Shown: piece by piece, positions 35,501 to 50,500 of the stretch
Numbering within the stretch: position 1 is the first letter of the stretch
Layout of the letters: each line of letters begins with the position of its first letter
Assembly (NCBI GenBank): GCA_963691815.1
Contig: OY829646.1
Span: 3,521,152 to 3,585,151, forward strand
Origin: Echiichthys vipera
Taxonomy: Eukaryota > Chordata > Actinopteri > Perciformes > Trachinidae
Direction: 5' to 3'
DNA length: 64,000 bases
Notes under the pieces: model-generated
What the model saw: only the letters and a program-made list of their open reading frames with translations
Databases searched by the model: none
Told to the model about the DNA's origin: nothing
Made by a program: the position numbers and the translations under genes

Positions 35501-38500
35501 ATAGATTTAGATATACAGAGGTGAGGTCATAGATTTAGATATACCCAGGTGAGGTCATAGATTTAGATTCACAGAGGTGATGTCATAGATTTAGATATAC
35601 CCAGGTGAGGTGATAGATTTAGATATACAGAGATGAGGTCATAGATTAAGATACACAGAGGTGAGGTCATAGATTTTACATATACAAAGGTGAGGTCATA
35701 GATTTAGATATACAGAGGTGAGGTCATATATTTAGATATACAGAGGGGAGGTCATAGATTTAGATATACAGAGGTGATGTCATAGATTTAGATATACAGA
35801 GGTGATGTAATAGATTAAGATACACAGAGGGGAGGTCATAGATTTTAGATATACAGAGGTGATGTCATAGATTTAGATATACAGAGGTGATGTCATAGAT
35901 TTAGATATACAGAGGTGAGGACATAGATTTAGATATACAGAGGTGATGTCATAGATTAGGATATACAGAGGTGATGTCATAGATTAAGATACACAGAGGT
36001 GATGTCATAGATTTGTGATATACAGAGGTGATGTCATAGATTAAGATACACAAAGGTGAGGTAATAGATTTTAGATATACAGAGGTGATGTCATAGATTT
36101 ATGATAGACAGAGGTGATGTCATAGATTAAGATATACCCAGGTGAGGTGATAGATTTAGATATACAGAGATGAGGTCATAGATTAAGATACACAGAGGTG
36201 AGGTCATAGATTTTACATATACAAAGGTGAGGTCATAGATTTAGATATACAGAGGTGAGGTCATATATTTAGATATACAGAGGGGAGGTCATAGATTTAG
36301 ATATACAGAGGTGATGTCATAGATTTAGATATACAGAGGTGATGTAATAGATTAAGATACACAGAGGGGAGGTCATAGATTTTAGATATACAGAGGTGAT
36401 GTCATAGATTTAGATATACAGAGGTGATGTCATAGATTTAGATATACAGAGGTGAGGACATAGATTTAGATATACAGAGGTGATGTCATAGATTAGGATA
36501 TACAGAGGTGATGTCATAGATTAAGATACACAGAGGTGATGTCATAGATTTGTTATATACAGAGGTGATGTCATAGATTAAGATACACAAAGGTGAGGTA
36601 ATAGATTTTAGATATACAGAGGTGATGTCATAGATTTATGATAGACAGAGGTGATGTCATAGATTAAGATACACAGAGGTGAGGTCATAGATTTTAGATA
36701 TACAGAGGTGATGTCATAGATTAAGATACACAGAGGTGAGGTCATAGATTATAGATGCACAGAGGTGAGGTCATAGATTTCGATATAAAGAGTTGATGTC
36801 ATAGATTTAGACATACAGAGGTGATGTCATAGATTTAGATATACCCAGGTGAGGTCATAGATTAAGATATACAGAGGTGATGTTATAGATTTTGATATAC
36901 AGAGGTGATGTCATAGATTTAGATATACCCAGGTGAGGTCATAGATTTAGATATACAGAGGTGAGGTCATAGATTTAGAAACACAGAGGTGAGATCATAG
37001 ATTTAGATATACCCAGGTGAGGTCATAGATTTAGATATATAGAGGTGAGGTCATAGATATAGATATACAGAGGTGATGTCATAGATTTAGATATACCCAG
37101 GTTAGGTCATTGATTTAGATATACAGAGGTGAGGTCATAGATTTAGATATACAGAGGTGATGTCATAGATTAAGATACACAGAGGTGAGGTCATAGATTT
37201 TAGATATACAGAGGTGATGTCATAGATTTAGATATACAGAGGTGATGTCATAAATTAAGAGACACAGAGGTGAAGTCATAGATTTTAGATATACAGAGGT
37301 GATGTCATAGATTTAGATATACAGAGGTGAGGACATAGATTATAGATGCACAGAGGTGAGGTCATGGATTTAGATATACAGAGGTGAGGTCATAGATTTA
37401 GATTCACAGAGGTGAGATCATAGATTTAGATATACGTAGGTGAGGTCATAGATTTAGATTCACAGAGGTGATGTCATAGATTTAGATATACGGAGGTGAG
37501 GTCATAGATTTAGATATACAGAGGTGAGGTCATAGATTTAGATATACAGAGGTGAGGTCATAGATTTTAGATATACAGACGTGATGTCATAGATTTAGAT
37601 ATACAGCGGTGAGGTCATAGATTTAAGATATACAGAGGTGATGCCATAGATTTAGATATACAACGGTGAGGTCATAGAATTTAGATGCACAGAGGTGATG
37701 TCATAGATTTAGATATACAGAGGTAATGTCATAGATTTAGATATACAGAGGTGATGTCATAGATTTAGATATACCCAGGTGAGGTAATAGATTTAGATTT
37801 ACCCAGGTGATGTCATAGATTTAGATATACCCAGGTGAGGTGATAGATTTAGGTATACAGAGATGAGGTCATAGATTAAGATACACAGAGGTGAGGCCAT
37901 AGATTTTACATATACAAAGGTGAGGTCATAGATTTAGATATACAGAGGTGAGGTCATATATTTAGATATACAGAGGGGAGGTCATAGATTTAGATATACA
38001 GAGGTGATGTCATAGATTTAGATATACAGAGGTGATGTAATAGATTAAGATACACAGAGGGGAGGTCATAGATTTTAGATATACAGAGGTGATGTCATAG
38101 ATTTAGATATACAGAGGTGATGTCATAGATTTAAATATACAGAGGTGAGGACATAGATTATAGATGCAAAGAGGTGAGGTCATGGATTTAGATATACATA
38201 GGTGAGGTCATAGATTTAGATTCACAGAGGTGAGATCATAGATTTAGATATACAGAGGTGAGTTCATAGATTTAGATATACAGAGGTGATGTAATAGATT
38301 AAGATACACAGAGGTGAGGTCATAGATTTTAGATATACAGAGGTGATGTCATAGATTTAGATATACAGAGGTGATGTCATAGATTTAGATATACAGAGGT
38401 GAGGACATAGATTATAGATGCACAGAGGTGAGGTCATGGATTTAGATATACAGAGGTGATGTCATAGATTTAGATTCACATAGGTGATGTCATAGATTTA

Positions 38501-41500
38501 GATATACAGAGGTGAGGTCATAGATTTAGATTCACAGAGGTGATGTCATAGATTTAGATATACAGAGGTGAGGTCATAGATTTAGATATACCCAGGTGAG
38601 GTCATAGATTTAGATTCACAGAGGTGATGTCATAGATTTAGATATACCCAGGTGAGGTGATAGATTTAGATATACAGAGATGAGGTCATAGATTAAGATA
38701 CACAGAGGTGAGGTCATAGATTTTACATATACAAAGGTGAGGTCATAGATTTAGATATACAGAGGTGAGGTCATATATTTAGATATACAGAGGGGAGGTC
38801 ATAGATTTAGATATACAGAGGTGATGTCATAGATTTAGATATACAGAGGTGATGTAATAGATTAAGATACACAGAGGGGAGGTCATAGATTTTAGATATA
38901 CAGAGGTGATGTCATAGATTTAGATATACAGAGGTGATGTCATAGATTTAGATATACAGAGGTGAGGACATAGATTTTAGATATACAGAGGTGATGTCAT
39001 AGATTTAGATATACAGAGGTGATGTCATAGATTTAGATATACAGAGGTGAGGACATAGATTATAGATGCACAGAGGTGAGGTCATGGATTTAGATATACA
39101 GAGGTGATGTCATAGATTTAGATTCACATAGGTGATGTCATAGATTTAGATATACAGAGGTGAGGTCATAGAATTAGATATACAGAGGTGAGGTCATAGA
39201 TTTTAGATATACAGAGGTGATGTCATAGATTTAGATTCACAGAGGTGATGTCATAGATTTAGATATACAGAGGTGAGGTCATAGATTTAGATATACCCAG
39301 GTGAGGTCATAGATTTAGATTCACAGAGGTGATGTCATAGATTTAGATATACAGAGGTGATGTCATAGATTAGGATATACAGAGGTGATGTCATAGATTA
39401 AGATACACAGAGGTGATGTCATAGATTTGTGATATACAGAGGTGATGTCATATATTAAGATACACAAAGGTGAGGTAATAGATTTTAGATATACAGAGGT
39501 GATGTCATAGATTTATGATAGACAGAGGTGATGTCATAGATTAAGATACACAGAGGTGAGGTCATAGATTTTAGATATACAGAGGTGATGTCATAGATTA
39601 GGATACACAGAGGTGAGGTCATAGATTATAGATGCACAGAGGTGAGGTCATAGATTTCGATATAAAGAGTTGATGTCATAGATTTAGATATACAGAGGTG
39701 ATGTCATAGATTTAGATATACCCAGGTGATGTTATAGATTAAGATACACAGAGGGGAGGTCATAGATTTTAGATATACAGAGGTGATGTCATAGATTTAG
39801 ATATACAGAGGTGATGTCATAGATTTAAATATACAGAGGTGAGGACATAGATTATAGATGCAAAGAGGTGAGGTCATGGATTTAGATATACATAGGTGAG
39901 GTCATAGATTTAGATTCACAGAGGTGAGATCATAGATTTAGATATACAGAGGTGAGTTTATAGATTTAGATATACAGAGGTGATGTAATAGATTAAGATA
40001 CACAGAGGTGAGGTCATAGATTTTAGATATACAGAGGTGATGTCATAGATTTAGATATACAGAGGTGATGTCATAGATTTAGATATACAGAGGTGAGGAC
40101 ATAGATTATAGATGCACAGAGGTGATGTCATGGATTTAGATATACAGAGGTGATGTCATAGATTTAGATTCACATAGGTGATGTCATAGATTTAGATATA
40201 CAGAGGTGAGGTCATAGAATTAGATATACAGAGGTGAGGTCATAGATTTTAGATATACAGAGGTGATGTCATAGATTTAGATTCACAGAGGTGATGTCAT
40301 AGATTTAGATATACAGAGGTGAGGTCATAGATTTAGATATACCCAGGTGAGGTCATAGATTTAGATTCACAGAGGTGATGTCATAGATTTAGATATACCC
40401 AGGTGAGGTGATAGATTTAGATATACAGAGATGAGGTCATAGATTAAGATACACAGAGGTGAGGTCATAGATTTTACATATACAAAGGTGAGGTCATAGA
40501 TTTAGATATACAGAGGTGAGGTCATAGATTTAGATATACAGAGGTGATGTAATAGATTAAGATACACAGAGGGGAGGTCATAGATTTTAGATATACAGAG
40601 GTGATGTCATAGATTTAGATATACAGAGGTGATGTCATAGATTTAGATATACAGAGGTGAGGACATAGATTATAGATGCAAAGAGGTGAGGTCATGGATT
40701 TAGATATACATAGGTGAGGTCATAGATTTAGATTCACAGAGGTGAGATCATAGATTTAGATATACAGAGGTGAGTTCATAGATTTAGATATACAGAGGTG
40801 ATGTAATAGATTAAGATACACAGAGGTGAGGTCATAGATTTTAGATATACAGAGGTGATGTCATAGATTTAGATATACAGAGGTGAGGACATAAATTATA
40901 GATGCACAGAGGTGAGGTCATGGATATAGATATACAGAGGTGATGTCATAGATTTAGATTCACATAGGTGATGTCATAGATTTAGATATACAGAGGTGAG
41001 GTCATAGAATTAGATATACAGAGGTGAGGTCATAGATTTTAGATATACAGAGGTGATGTCATAGATTTAGATTCACAGAGGTGATGTCATAGATTTAGAT
41101 ATACAGAGGTGAGGTCATAGATTTAGATATACCCAGGTGAGGTCATAGATTTAGATTCACAGAGGTGATGTCATAGATTTAGATATACAGAGGTGATGTC
41201 ATAGATTAGGATATACAGAGGTGATGTCATAGATTAAGATACACAGAGGTGATGTCATAGATTTGTGATATACAGAGGTGATGTCATAGATTAAGATACA
41301 CAAAGGTGAGGTAATAGATTTTAGATATACAGAGGTGATGTCATAGATTTATGATAGACAGAGGTGATGTCATAGATTAAGATACACAGAGGTGAGGTCA
41401 TAGATTTTAGATATACAGAGGTGATGTCGTGGATTAAGATACACAGAGGTGAGGTCATAGATTATAGATGCACAGAGGTGAGGTCATAGATTTCGATATA

Positions 41501-44500
41501 AAGAGTTGATGTCATAGATTTAGATATACAGAGGTGATGTCATAGATTTAGATATACCCAGGTGAGGTCATAGATTAAGATATACAGAGGTGATGTTATA
41601 GATTTTGATATACGGAGGTGATGTCATAGATTTAGATATACCCAAGTGAGGTCATAGATTTAGATATACAGAGGTGAGGTCATAGATTTAGAAACACAGA
41701 GGTGAGATCATAGATTAAGATACACAGAGGTGAGGTCATAGATTTTACATATACAAAGGTGAGGTCATAGATTTAGATATACAGAGGTGAGGTCATATAT
41801 TTAGATATACAGAGGGGAGGTCATAGATTTAGATATACAGAGGTGATGTCATAGATTTAGATATACAGAGGTGATGTAATAGATTAAGATTCACAGAGGG
41901 GAGGTCATAGATTTTAGATATACAGAGGTGATGTCATAGATTTATGATAGACAGAGGTGATGTCATAGATTAAGATACACAGAGGTGAGGTCATAGATTT
42001 TAGATATACAGAGGTGATGTCGTGGATTAAGATACACAGAGGTGAGGTCATAGATTATAGATGCACAGAGGTGAGGTCATAGATTTCGATATAAAGAGTT
42101 GATGTCATAGATTTAGATATACAGAGGTGATGTCATAGATTTAGATATACCCAGGTGAGGTCATAGATTAAGATATACAGAGGTGATGTTATAGATTTTG
42201 ATATACGGAGGTGATGTCATAGATTTAGATATACCCAAGTGAGGTCATAGATTTAGATATACAGAGGTGAGGTCATAGATTTAGAAACACAGAGGTGAGA
42301 TCATAGATTAAGATACACAGAGGTGAGGTCATAGATTTTACATATACAAAGGTGAGGTCATAGATTTAGATATACAGAGGTGAGGTCATATATTTAGATA
42401 TACAGAGGGGAGGTCATAGATTTAGATATACAGAGGTGATGTCATAGATTTAGATATACAGAGGTGATGTAATAGATTAAGATACACAGAGGGGAGGTCA
42501 TAGATTTTAGATATACAGAGGTGATGTCATAGATTTAGATATACAGAGGTGATGTCATAGATTTAGATATACAGAGGTGAGGACATAGATTATAGATGCA
42601 AAGAGGTGAGGTCATGGATTTAGATATACATAGGTGAGGTCATAGATTTAGATTCACAGAGGTGAGATCATAGATTTAGATATACAGAGGTGAGTTCATA
42701 GATTTAGATATACAGAGGTGATGTAATAGATTAAGATACACAGAGGTGAGGTCATAGATTTTAGATATACAGAGGTGATGTCATAGATTTAGATATACAG
42801 AGGTGATGTCATAGATTTAGATATACAGAGGTGAGGACATAGATTATAGATGCACAGAGGTGAGGTCATGGATTTAGATATACAGAGGTGATGTCATAGA
42901 TTTAGATTCACATAGGTGATGTCATAGATTTAGATATACAGAGGTGAGGTCATAGAATTAGATATACAGAGGTGAGGTCATAGATTTTAGATATACAGAG
43001 GTGATGTCATAGATTTAGATTCACAGAGGTGATGTCATAGATTTAGATATACAGAGGTGAGGTCATAGATTTAGATATACCCAGGTGAGGTCATAGATTT
43101 AGATTCACAGAGGTGATGTCATAGATTTAGATATACAGAGGTGATGTCATAGATTAGGATATACAGAGGTGATGTCATAGATTAAGATACACAGAGGTGA
43201 TGTCATAGATTTGTGATATACAGAGGTGATGTCATAGATTAAGATACACAAAGGTGAGGTAATAGATTTTAGATATACAGAGGTGATGTCATAGATTTAT
43301 GATAGACAGAGGTGATGTCATAGATTAAGATACACAGAGGTGAGGTCATAGATTTTAGATATACAGAGGTGATGTCGTGGATTAAGATACACAGAGGTGA
43401 GGTCATAGATTATAGATGCACAGAGGTGAGGTCATAGATTTCGATATAAAGAGTTGATGTCATAGATTTAGATATACAGAGGTGATGTCATAGATTTAGA
43501 TATACCCAGGTGAGGTCATAGATTAAGATATACAGAGGTGATGTTATAGATTTTGATATACGGAGGTGATGTCATAGATTTAGATATACCCAAGTGAGGT
43601 CATAGATTTAGATATACAGAGGTGAGGTCATAGATTTAGAAACACAGAGGTGAGATCATAGATTTAGATATACCCAGGTGAGGTCATAGATTTAGATATA
43701 TAGAGGTGAGGTCATAGATATAGATATACAGAGGTGATGTCATAGATTTAGATATACCCAGGTTAGGTCATAGATTTAGATATACAGAGGTGAGGTCATA
43801 GATTTAGATATACAGAGGTGATGTCATAGATTAAGATACACAGAGGTGAGGTCATAGATTTTAGATATACAGAGGTGATGTCATAGATTTAGATATACAG
43901 AGGTGATGTCATAAATTAAGAGACACAGAGGTGAGGTCATAGATTTTAGATATACAGAGGTGATGTCATAGATTTAGATATACAGAGGTGAGGACATAGA
44001 TTATAGATGCACAGAGGTGAGGTCATGGATTTAGATATACAGAGGTGAGGTCATAGATTTAGATTCACAGAGGTGAGATCATAGATTTAGATATACGTAG
44101 GTGAGGTCATAGATTTAGATTCACAGAGGTGATGTCATAGATTTAGATATACGGAGGTGAGGTCATAGATTTAGATATACAGAGGTGAGGTCATAGATTT
44201 AGATATACAGAGGTGAGGTCATAGATTTTAGATATACAGACGTGATGTCATAGATTTAGATATACAGCGGTGAGGTCATAGATTTAAGATATACAGAGGT
44301 GATGTCATAGATTTAGATATACAATGGTGAGGTCATAGATTTTAGATGCACAGAGGTGATGTCATAGATTTAGCTTTACAGAGGTAATGTCATAGATTTA
44401 GATATACAGAGGTGATGTCATAGATTTTGATATACCCAGGTGAGGTAATAGATTTAGATATACCCAGGTGATGTCATAGATTTAGATATACCCAGGTGAG

Positions 44501-47500
44501 GTAATAGATTTAGATATACAGAGATGAGGTCATAGATTAAGATACACAGAGGTGAGGTCATAGATTTTACATATACAAAGGTGAGGTCATAGATTTAGAT
44601 ATACAGAGGTGAGGTCATATATTTAGATATACAGAGGGGAGGTCATAGATTTAGATATACAGAGGTGATGTCATAGATTTAGATATACAGAGGTGATGTA
44701 ATAGATTAAGATACACAGAGGTGAGGTCATAGATTTTAGATATACAGAGGTGAGGACATAGATTATAGATGCAAAGAGGTGAGGTCATGGATTTAGATAT
44801 ACAGAGGTGAGGACATAGATTTAGATTCACATAGGTGATGTCTTAGATTTAGATTGACAGAGGTGAGGTCATAGATTTAGATATACAGAGGTGAGTTCAT
44901 AGATTTAGATATACAGAGGTGATGTAATAGATTAAGATACACAGAGGTGAGGTCATAGATTTTAGATATAAAGAGGTGATGTCATAGATTTAGATATACA
45001 GAGGTGATGTCATAGATTTAGATATACAGAGGTGAGGACATAGATTTAGATTCACATAGGTGATGTCATAGATTTAGATATACAGAGGTGAGGTCATAGA
45101 TTTAGATATACAGAGGTGAGGTCATAGAATTAGATATACAGAGGTGAGGTCATAGATTTTAGATATACAGAGGTGATGTCATAGATTTAGATTCACAGAG
45201 GTGATGTCATAGATTTAGATATACAGAGGTGAGGTCATAGATTTAGATATACCCAGGTGAGGTCATAGATTTAGATTCACAGAGGTGATGTCATAGATTT
45301 AGATATACAGAGGTGAGGTCATAGATTTAGATATACAGAGGTGAGGTCATAGATTTAGATATACAGAGGTGAGGTCATAGATTTTAGATATACAGAGGTG
45401 ATGTCTTAGATTTAGATATACAATGTTGAGGTCATAGATTTAGATATACAGAGGTGATGTCATAGATTTAGATATACAGAGGTGAGGACATAGATTATAG
45501 ATGCACAGAGGTGAGGTCATGGATTTAGATATACAGAGGTGAGGTCAAAGATTTAGATATACAGAGGTGATTTCATAGATTTAGATATACCCAGGTGAGA
45601 ACATAGATTTAGATACAAAGAGGTTAGGTCATAGATTTTAGACATACAGAGGTGATGTCATAGATTTTGATATACAACGGTGAGGTCATAGAATTAAGAT
45701 GCCCTGTGGTGAGGTCATAGATTTAGATATACAGAGGTGATGTCATAGATTAAGATACACAGAGGTGATGTCATAGATTAAGATACACAGAGGTGATGTC
45801 ATAGATTTGTGATATACAGAGGTGATGTCATAGATTAAGATACACAAAGGTGAGGTAATAGATTTTAGATATACAGAGGTGATGTCATAGATTTATGATA
45901 GACAGAGGTGATGTCATAGATTAAGATATACAGAGGTGATGTCATAGATTAGGATATACAGAGGTGATGTCATAGATTAGGATATACAGAGGTGATGTCA
46001 TAGATTAAGATACACAGAGGTGATGTCATAGATTTGTGATATACAGAGGTGATGTCATAGATTAAGATACACAGAGGTGAGGTAATAGATTTTAGATATA
46101 CAGAGGTGATGTCATAGATTTATGATAGACAGAGGTGATGTCATAGATTAAGATACACAGAGGTGAGGTCATAGATTTTAGATATACAGAGGTGATGTCA
46201 TAGATTAAGATGCACAGAGGTGAGGTCATAGATTATAGATGCACAGAGGTGAGGTCATAGATTTCGATATAAAGAGTTGATGTCATAGATTTAGATAAAC
46301 AGAGGTGATGTCATAGATTTAGATATACCCAGGTGAGGTCATAGATTAAGATATACAGAGGTGATGTTATAGATTTTGATATACGGAGGTGATGTCATAG
46401 ATTTAGATATACCCAGGTGAGGTCATAGATTTAGATATACAGAGGTGAGGTCATAGATTTAGAAACACAGAGATGAGATCATAGATTTAGATATACCCAG
46501 GTGAGGTCATAGATTTAGATATATAGAGGTGAGGTCATAGATATAGATATACAGAGGTGATGTCATAGATTTAGATATACCCAGGTTAGGTCATAGATTT
46601 AGATATACAGAGGTGAGGTCATAGATTTAGATATACAGAGGTGATGTCATAGATTAAGATACACAGAGGTGAGGTCATAGATTTTAGATATACAGAGGTG
46701 ATGTCATAGATTTAGATATACAGAGGTGATGTCATAAATTAAGAGACACAGAGGTGAGGTCATAGATTTTAGATATACAGAGGTGATGTCATAGATTTAG
46801 ATATACAGAGGTGAGGACATAGATTATAGATGCACAGAGGTGAGGTCATGGATTTAGATATACAGAGGTGAGGTCATAGATTTAGATTCACAGAGGTGAG
46901 ATCATAGATTTAGATATACGTAGGTGAGGTCATAGATTTAGATTCACAGAGGTGATGTCATAGATTTAGATATACGGAGGTGAGGTCATAGATTTAGATA
47001 TACAGAGGTGAGGTCATAGATTTAGATATACAGAGGTGAGGTCATAGATTTAGATATACAGAGGTGATGTCATAGATTTAGATATACAGCGGTGAGGTCA
47101 TAGATTTAAGATATACAGAGGTGATGTCATAGATTTTAGATATACAGACGTGATGTCATAGATTTTAGATGCACAGAGGTGATGTCATAGATTTAGATAT
47201 ACAGAGGTAATGTCATAGATTTAGATATACAACGGTGAGGTCATAGATTTTAGATGCACAGAGGTGATGTCATAGATTTAGATATACAGAGGTAATGTCA
47301 TAGATTTAGATATACAGAGGTGATGTCATAGATTTAGATATACAGAGATGAGGTCATAGATTTAGATATACAGAGGTGATGTCATAGATTAAGATACACA
47401 GAGATGAGGTCATAGATTTATAATATACAACGGTGATGTCATATATTTAGATATACAGAGTTGCTGTCATAGATTTTAGATATACAGAGGTGAGGTCATA

Positions 47501-50500
47501 GATTTAGATGTACAGAGGTGAGGTCATAGATTTTGATACACAGAGGTGATGTCAGAGATTTATGATATACAGAGGTGAGGTCATAGATTTAGATATACCC
47601 AGGTGAGAACATAGATTTAGATACAAAGAGGTGAGGTCATAGATTTGAGACATACAGAGGTGATGTCATAGATTTTGATATAAAACGGTGAGGTCATAGA
47701 TTTTAGATGCCCTGAGGTGAGGTCATAGATTTAGATATACAGAGGTGATGTCATAGATTAAGATACACGGAGGTGATGTCATAGATTTATGATATACAGA
47801 GGTAATATCATAGATTTAGATATACAGAGGTGATGTCATAGATTAAGATATACAGAGGTGATGTCATAGATTAAGATACACAGAGGTGATGTCATAGATT
47901 TAGATATAAAGAGTTGATGTCAGATTTAGATCTACAGAGGTGATATCATAGATTTAGATATACCCAGGTGAGGTCATAGATTAAGATATACAGAGGTGAT
48001 GTTATAGATTTTGATATACGGAGGTGATGTCATAGATTTAGATATACCCAGGTGAGGTCATAGATTTAGATATACAGAGGTGAGGTCATAGATTTAGAAA
48101 CACAGAGGTGAGATCATAGATTTAGATATACCCAGGTGAGGTCATAGATTTAGATATATAGAGGTGAGGTCATAGATATAGATATACAGAGGTGATGTCA
48201 TAGATTTAGATATACCCAGGTTAGGTCATAGATTTAGATATACAGAGGTGAGGTCATAGATTTAGATATACAGAGGTGATGTCATAGATTAAGATACACA
48301 GAGGTGAGGTCATAGATTTTAGATATACAGAGGTGATGTCATAGATTTAGATATACAGAGGTGATGTCATAAATTAAGAGACACAGAGGTGAGGTCATAG
48401 ATTTTAGATATACAGAGGTGATGTCATAGATTTAGATATACAGAGGTGAGGACATAGATTATAGATGCACAGAGGTGAGGTCATGGATTTAGATATACAG
48501 AGGTGAGGTCATAGATTTAGATTCACAGAGGTGAGATCATAGATTTAGATATACGTAGGTGAGGTCATAGATTTAGATTCACAGAGGTGATGTCATAGAT
48601 TTAGATATACGGAGGTGAGGTCATAGATTTAGATATACAGAGGTGAGGTCATAGATTTAGATATACAGAGGTGAGGTCATAGATTTTAGATATACAGACG
48701 TGATGTCATAGATTTAGATATACAGAGGTGAGGTCATAGATTTAGATGTACAGAGGTGAGGTCATAGATTTTGATACACAGAGGTGATGTCAGAGATTTA
48801 TGATATACAGAGGTGAGGTCATAGATTTAGATATACCCAGGTGAGAACATAGATTTAGATACAAAGAGGTGAGGTCATAGATTTGAGACATACAGAGGTG
48901 ATGTCATAGATTTTGATATAAAACGGTGAGGTCATAGATTTTAGATGCCCTGAGGTGAGGTCATAGATTTAGATATACATAGGTGATGTCATAGATTAAG
49001 ATACACGGAGGTGATGTCATAGATTTATGATATACAGAGGTAATATCATAGATTTAGATATACAGAGGTGATGTCATAGATTAAGATATACAGAGGTGAT
49101 GTCATAGATTAAGATACACAGAGGTGATGTCATAGATTTAGATATAAAGAGTTGATGTCAGATTTAGATCTACAGAGGTGATATCATAGATTTAGATATA
49201 CCCAGGTGAGGTCATAGATTAAGATATACAGAGGTGATGTTATAGATTTTGATATACGGAGGTGATGTCATAGATTTAGATATACCCAGGTGAGGTCATA
49301 GATTTAGATATACAGAGGTGAGGTCATAGATTTAGAAACACAGAGGTGAGATCATAGATTTAGATATACCCAGGTGAGGTCATAGATTTAGATATATAGA
49401 GGTGAGGTCATAGATATAGATATACAGAGGTGATGTCATAGATTTAGATATACCCAGGTTAGGTCATAGATTTAGATATACAGAGGTGAGGTCATAGATT
49501 TAGATATACAGAGGTGATGTCATAGATTAAGATACACAGAGGTGAGGTCATAGATTTTAGATATACAGAGGTGATGTCATAGATTTAGATATACAGAGGT
49601 GATGTCATAAATTAAGAGACACAGAGGTGAGGTCATAGATTTTAGATATACAGAGGTGATGTCATAGATTTAGATATACAGAGGTGAGGACATAGATTAT
49701 AGATGCACAGAGGTGAGGTCATGGATTTAGATATACAGAGGTGAGGTCATAGATTTAGATTCACAGAGGTGAGATCATAGATTTAGATATACGTAGGTGA
49801 GGTCATAGATTTAGATTCACAGAGGTGATGTCATAGATTTAGATATACGGAGGTGAGGTCATAGATTTAGATATACAGAGGTGAGGTCATAGATTTGAGA
49901 CATACAGAGGTGATGTCATAGATTTTGATATAAAACGGTGAGGTCATAGATTTTAGATGCCCTGAGGTGAGGTCATAGATTTAGATATACAGAGGTGATG
50001 TCATAGATTAAGATACACGGAGGTGATGTCATAGATTTATGATATACAGAGGTAATATCATAGATTTAGATATACAGAGGTGATGTCATAGATTAAGATA
50101 TACAGAGGTGATGTCATAGATTAAGATACACAGAGGTGATGTCATAGATTTAGATATAAAGAGTTGATGTCAGATTTAGATCTACAGAGGTGATATCATA
50201 GATTTAGATATACCCAGGTGAGGTCATAGATTAAGATATACAGAGGTGATGTTATAGATTTTGATATACGGAGGTGATGTCATAGATTTAGATATACCCA
50301 GGTGAGGTCATAGATTTAGATATACAGAGGTGAGGTCATAGATTTAGAAACACAGAGGTGAGATCATAGATTTAGATATACCCAGGTGAGGTCATAGATT
50401 TAGATATATAGAGGTGAGGTCATAGATATAGATATACAGAGGTGATGTCATAGATTTAGATATACCCAGGTTAGGTCATAGATTTAGATATACAGAGGTG

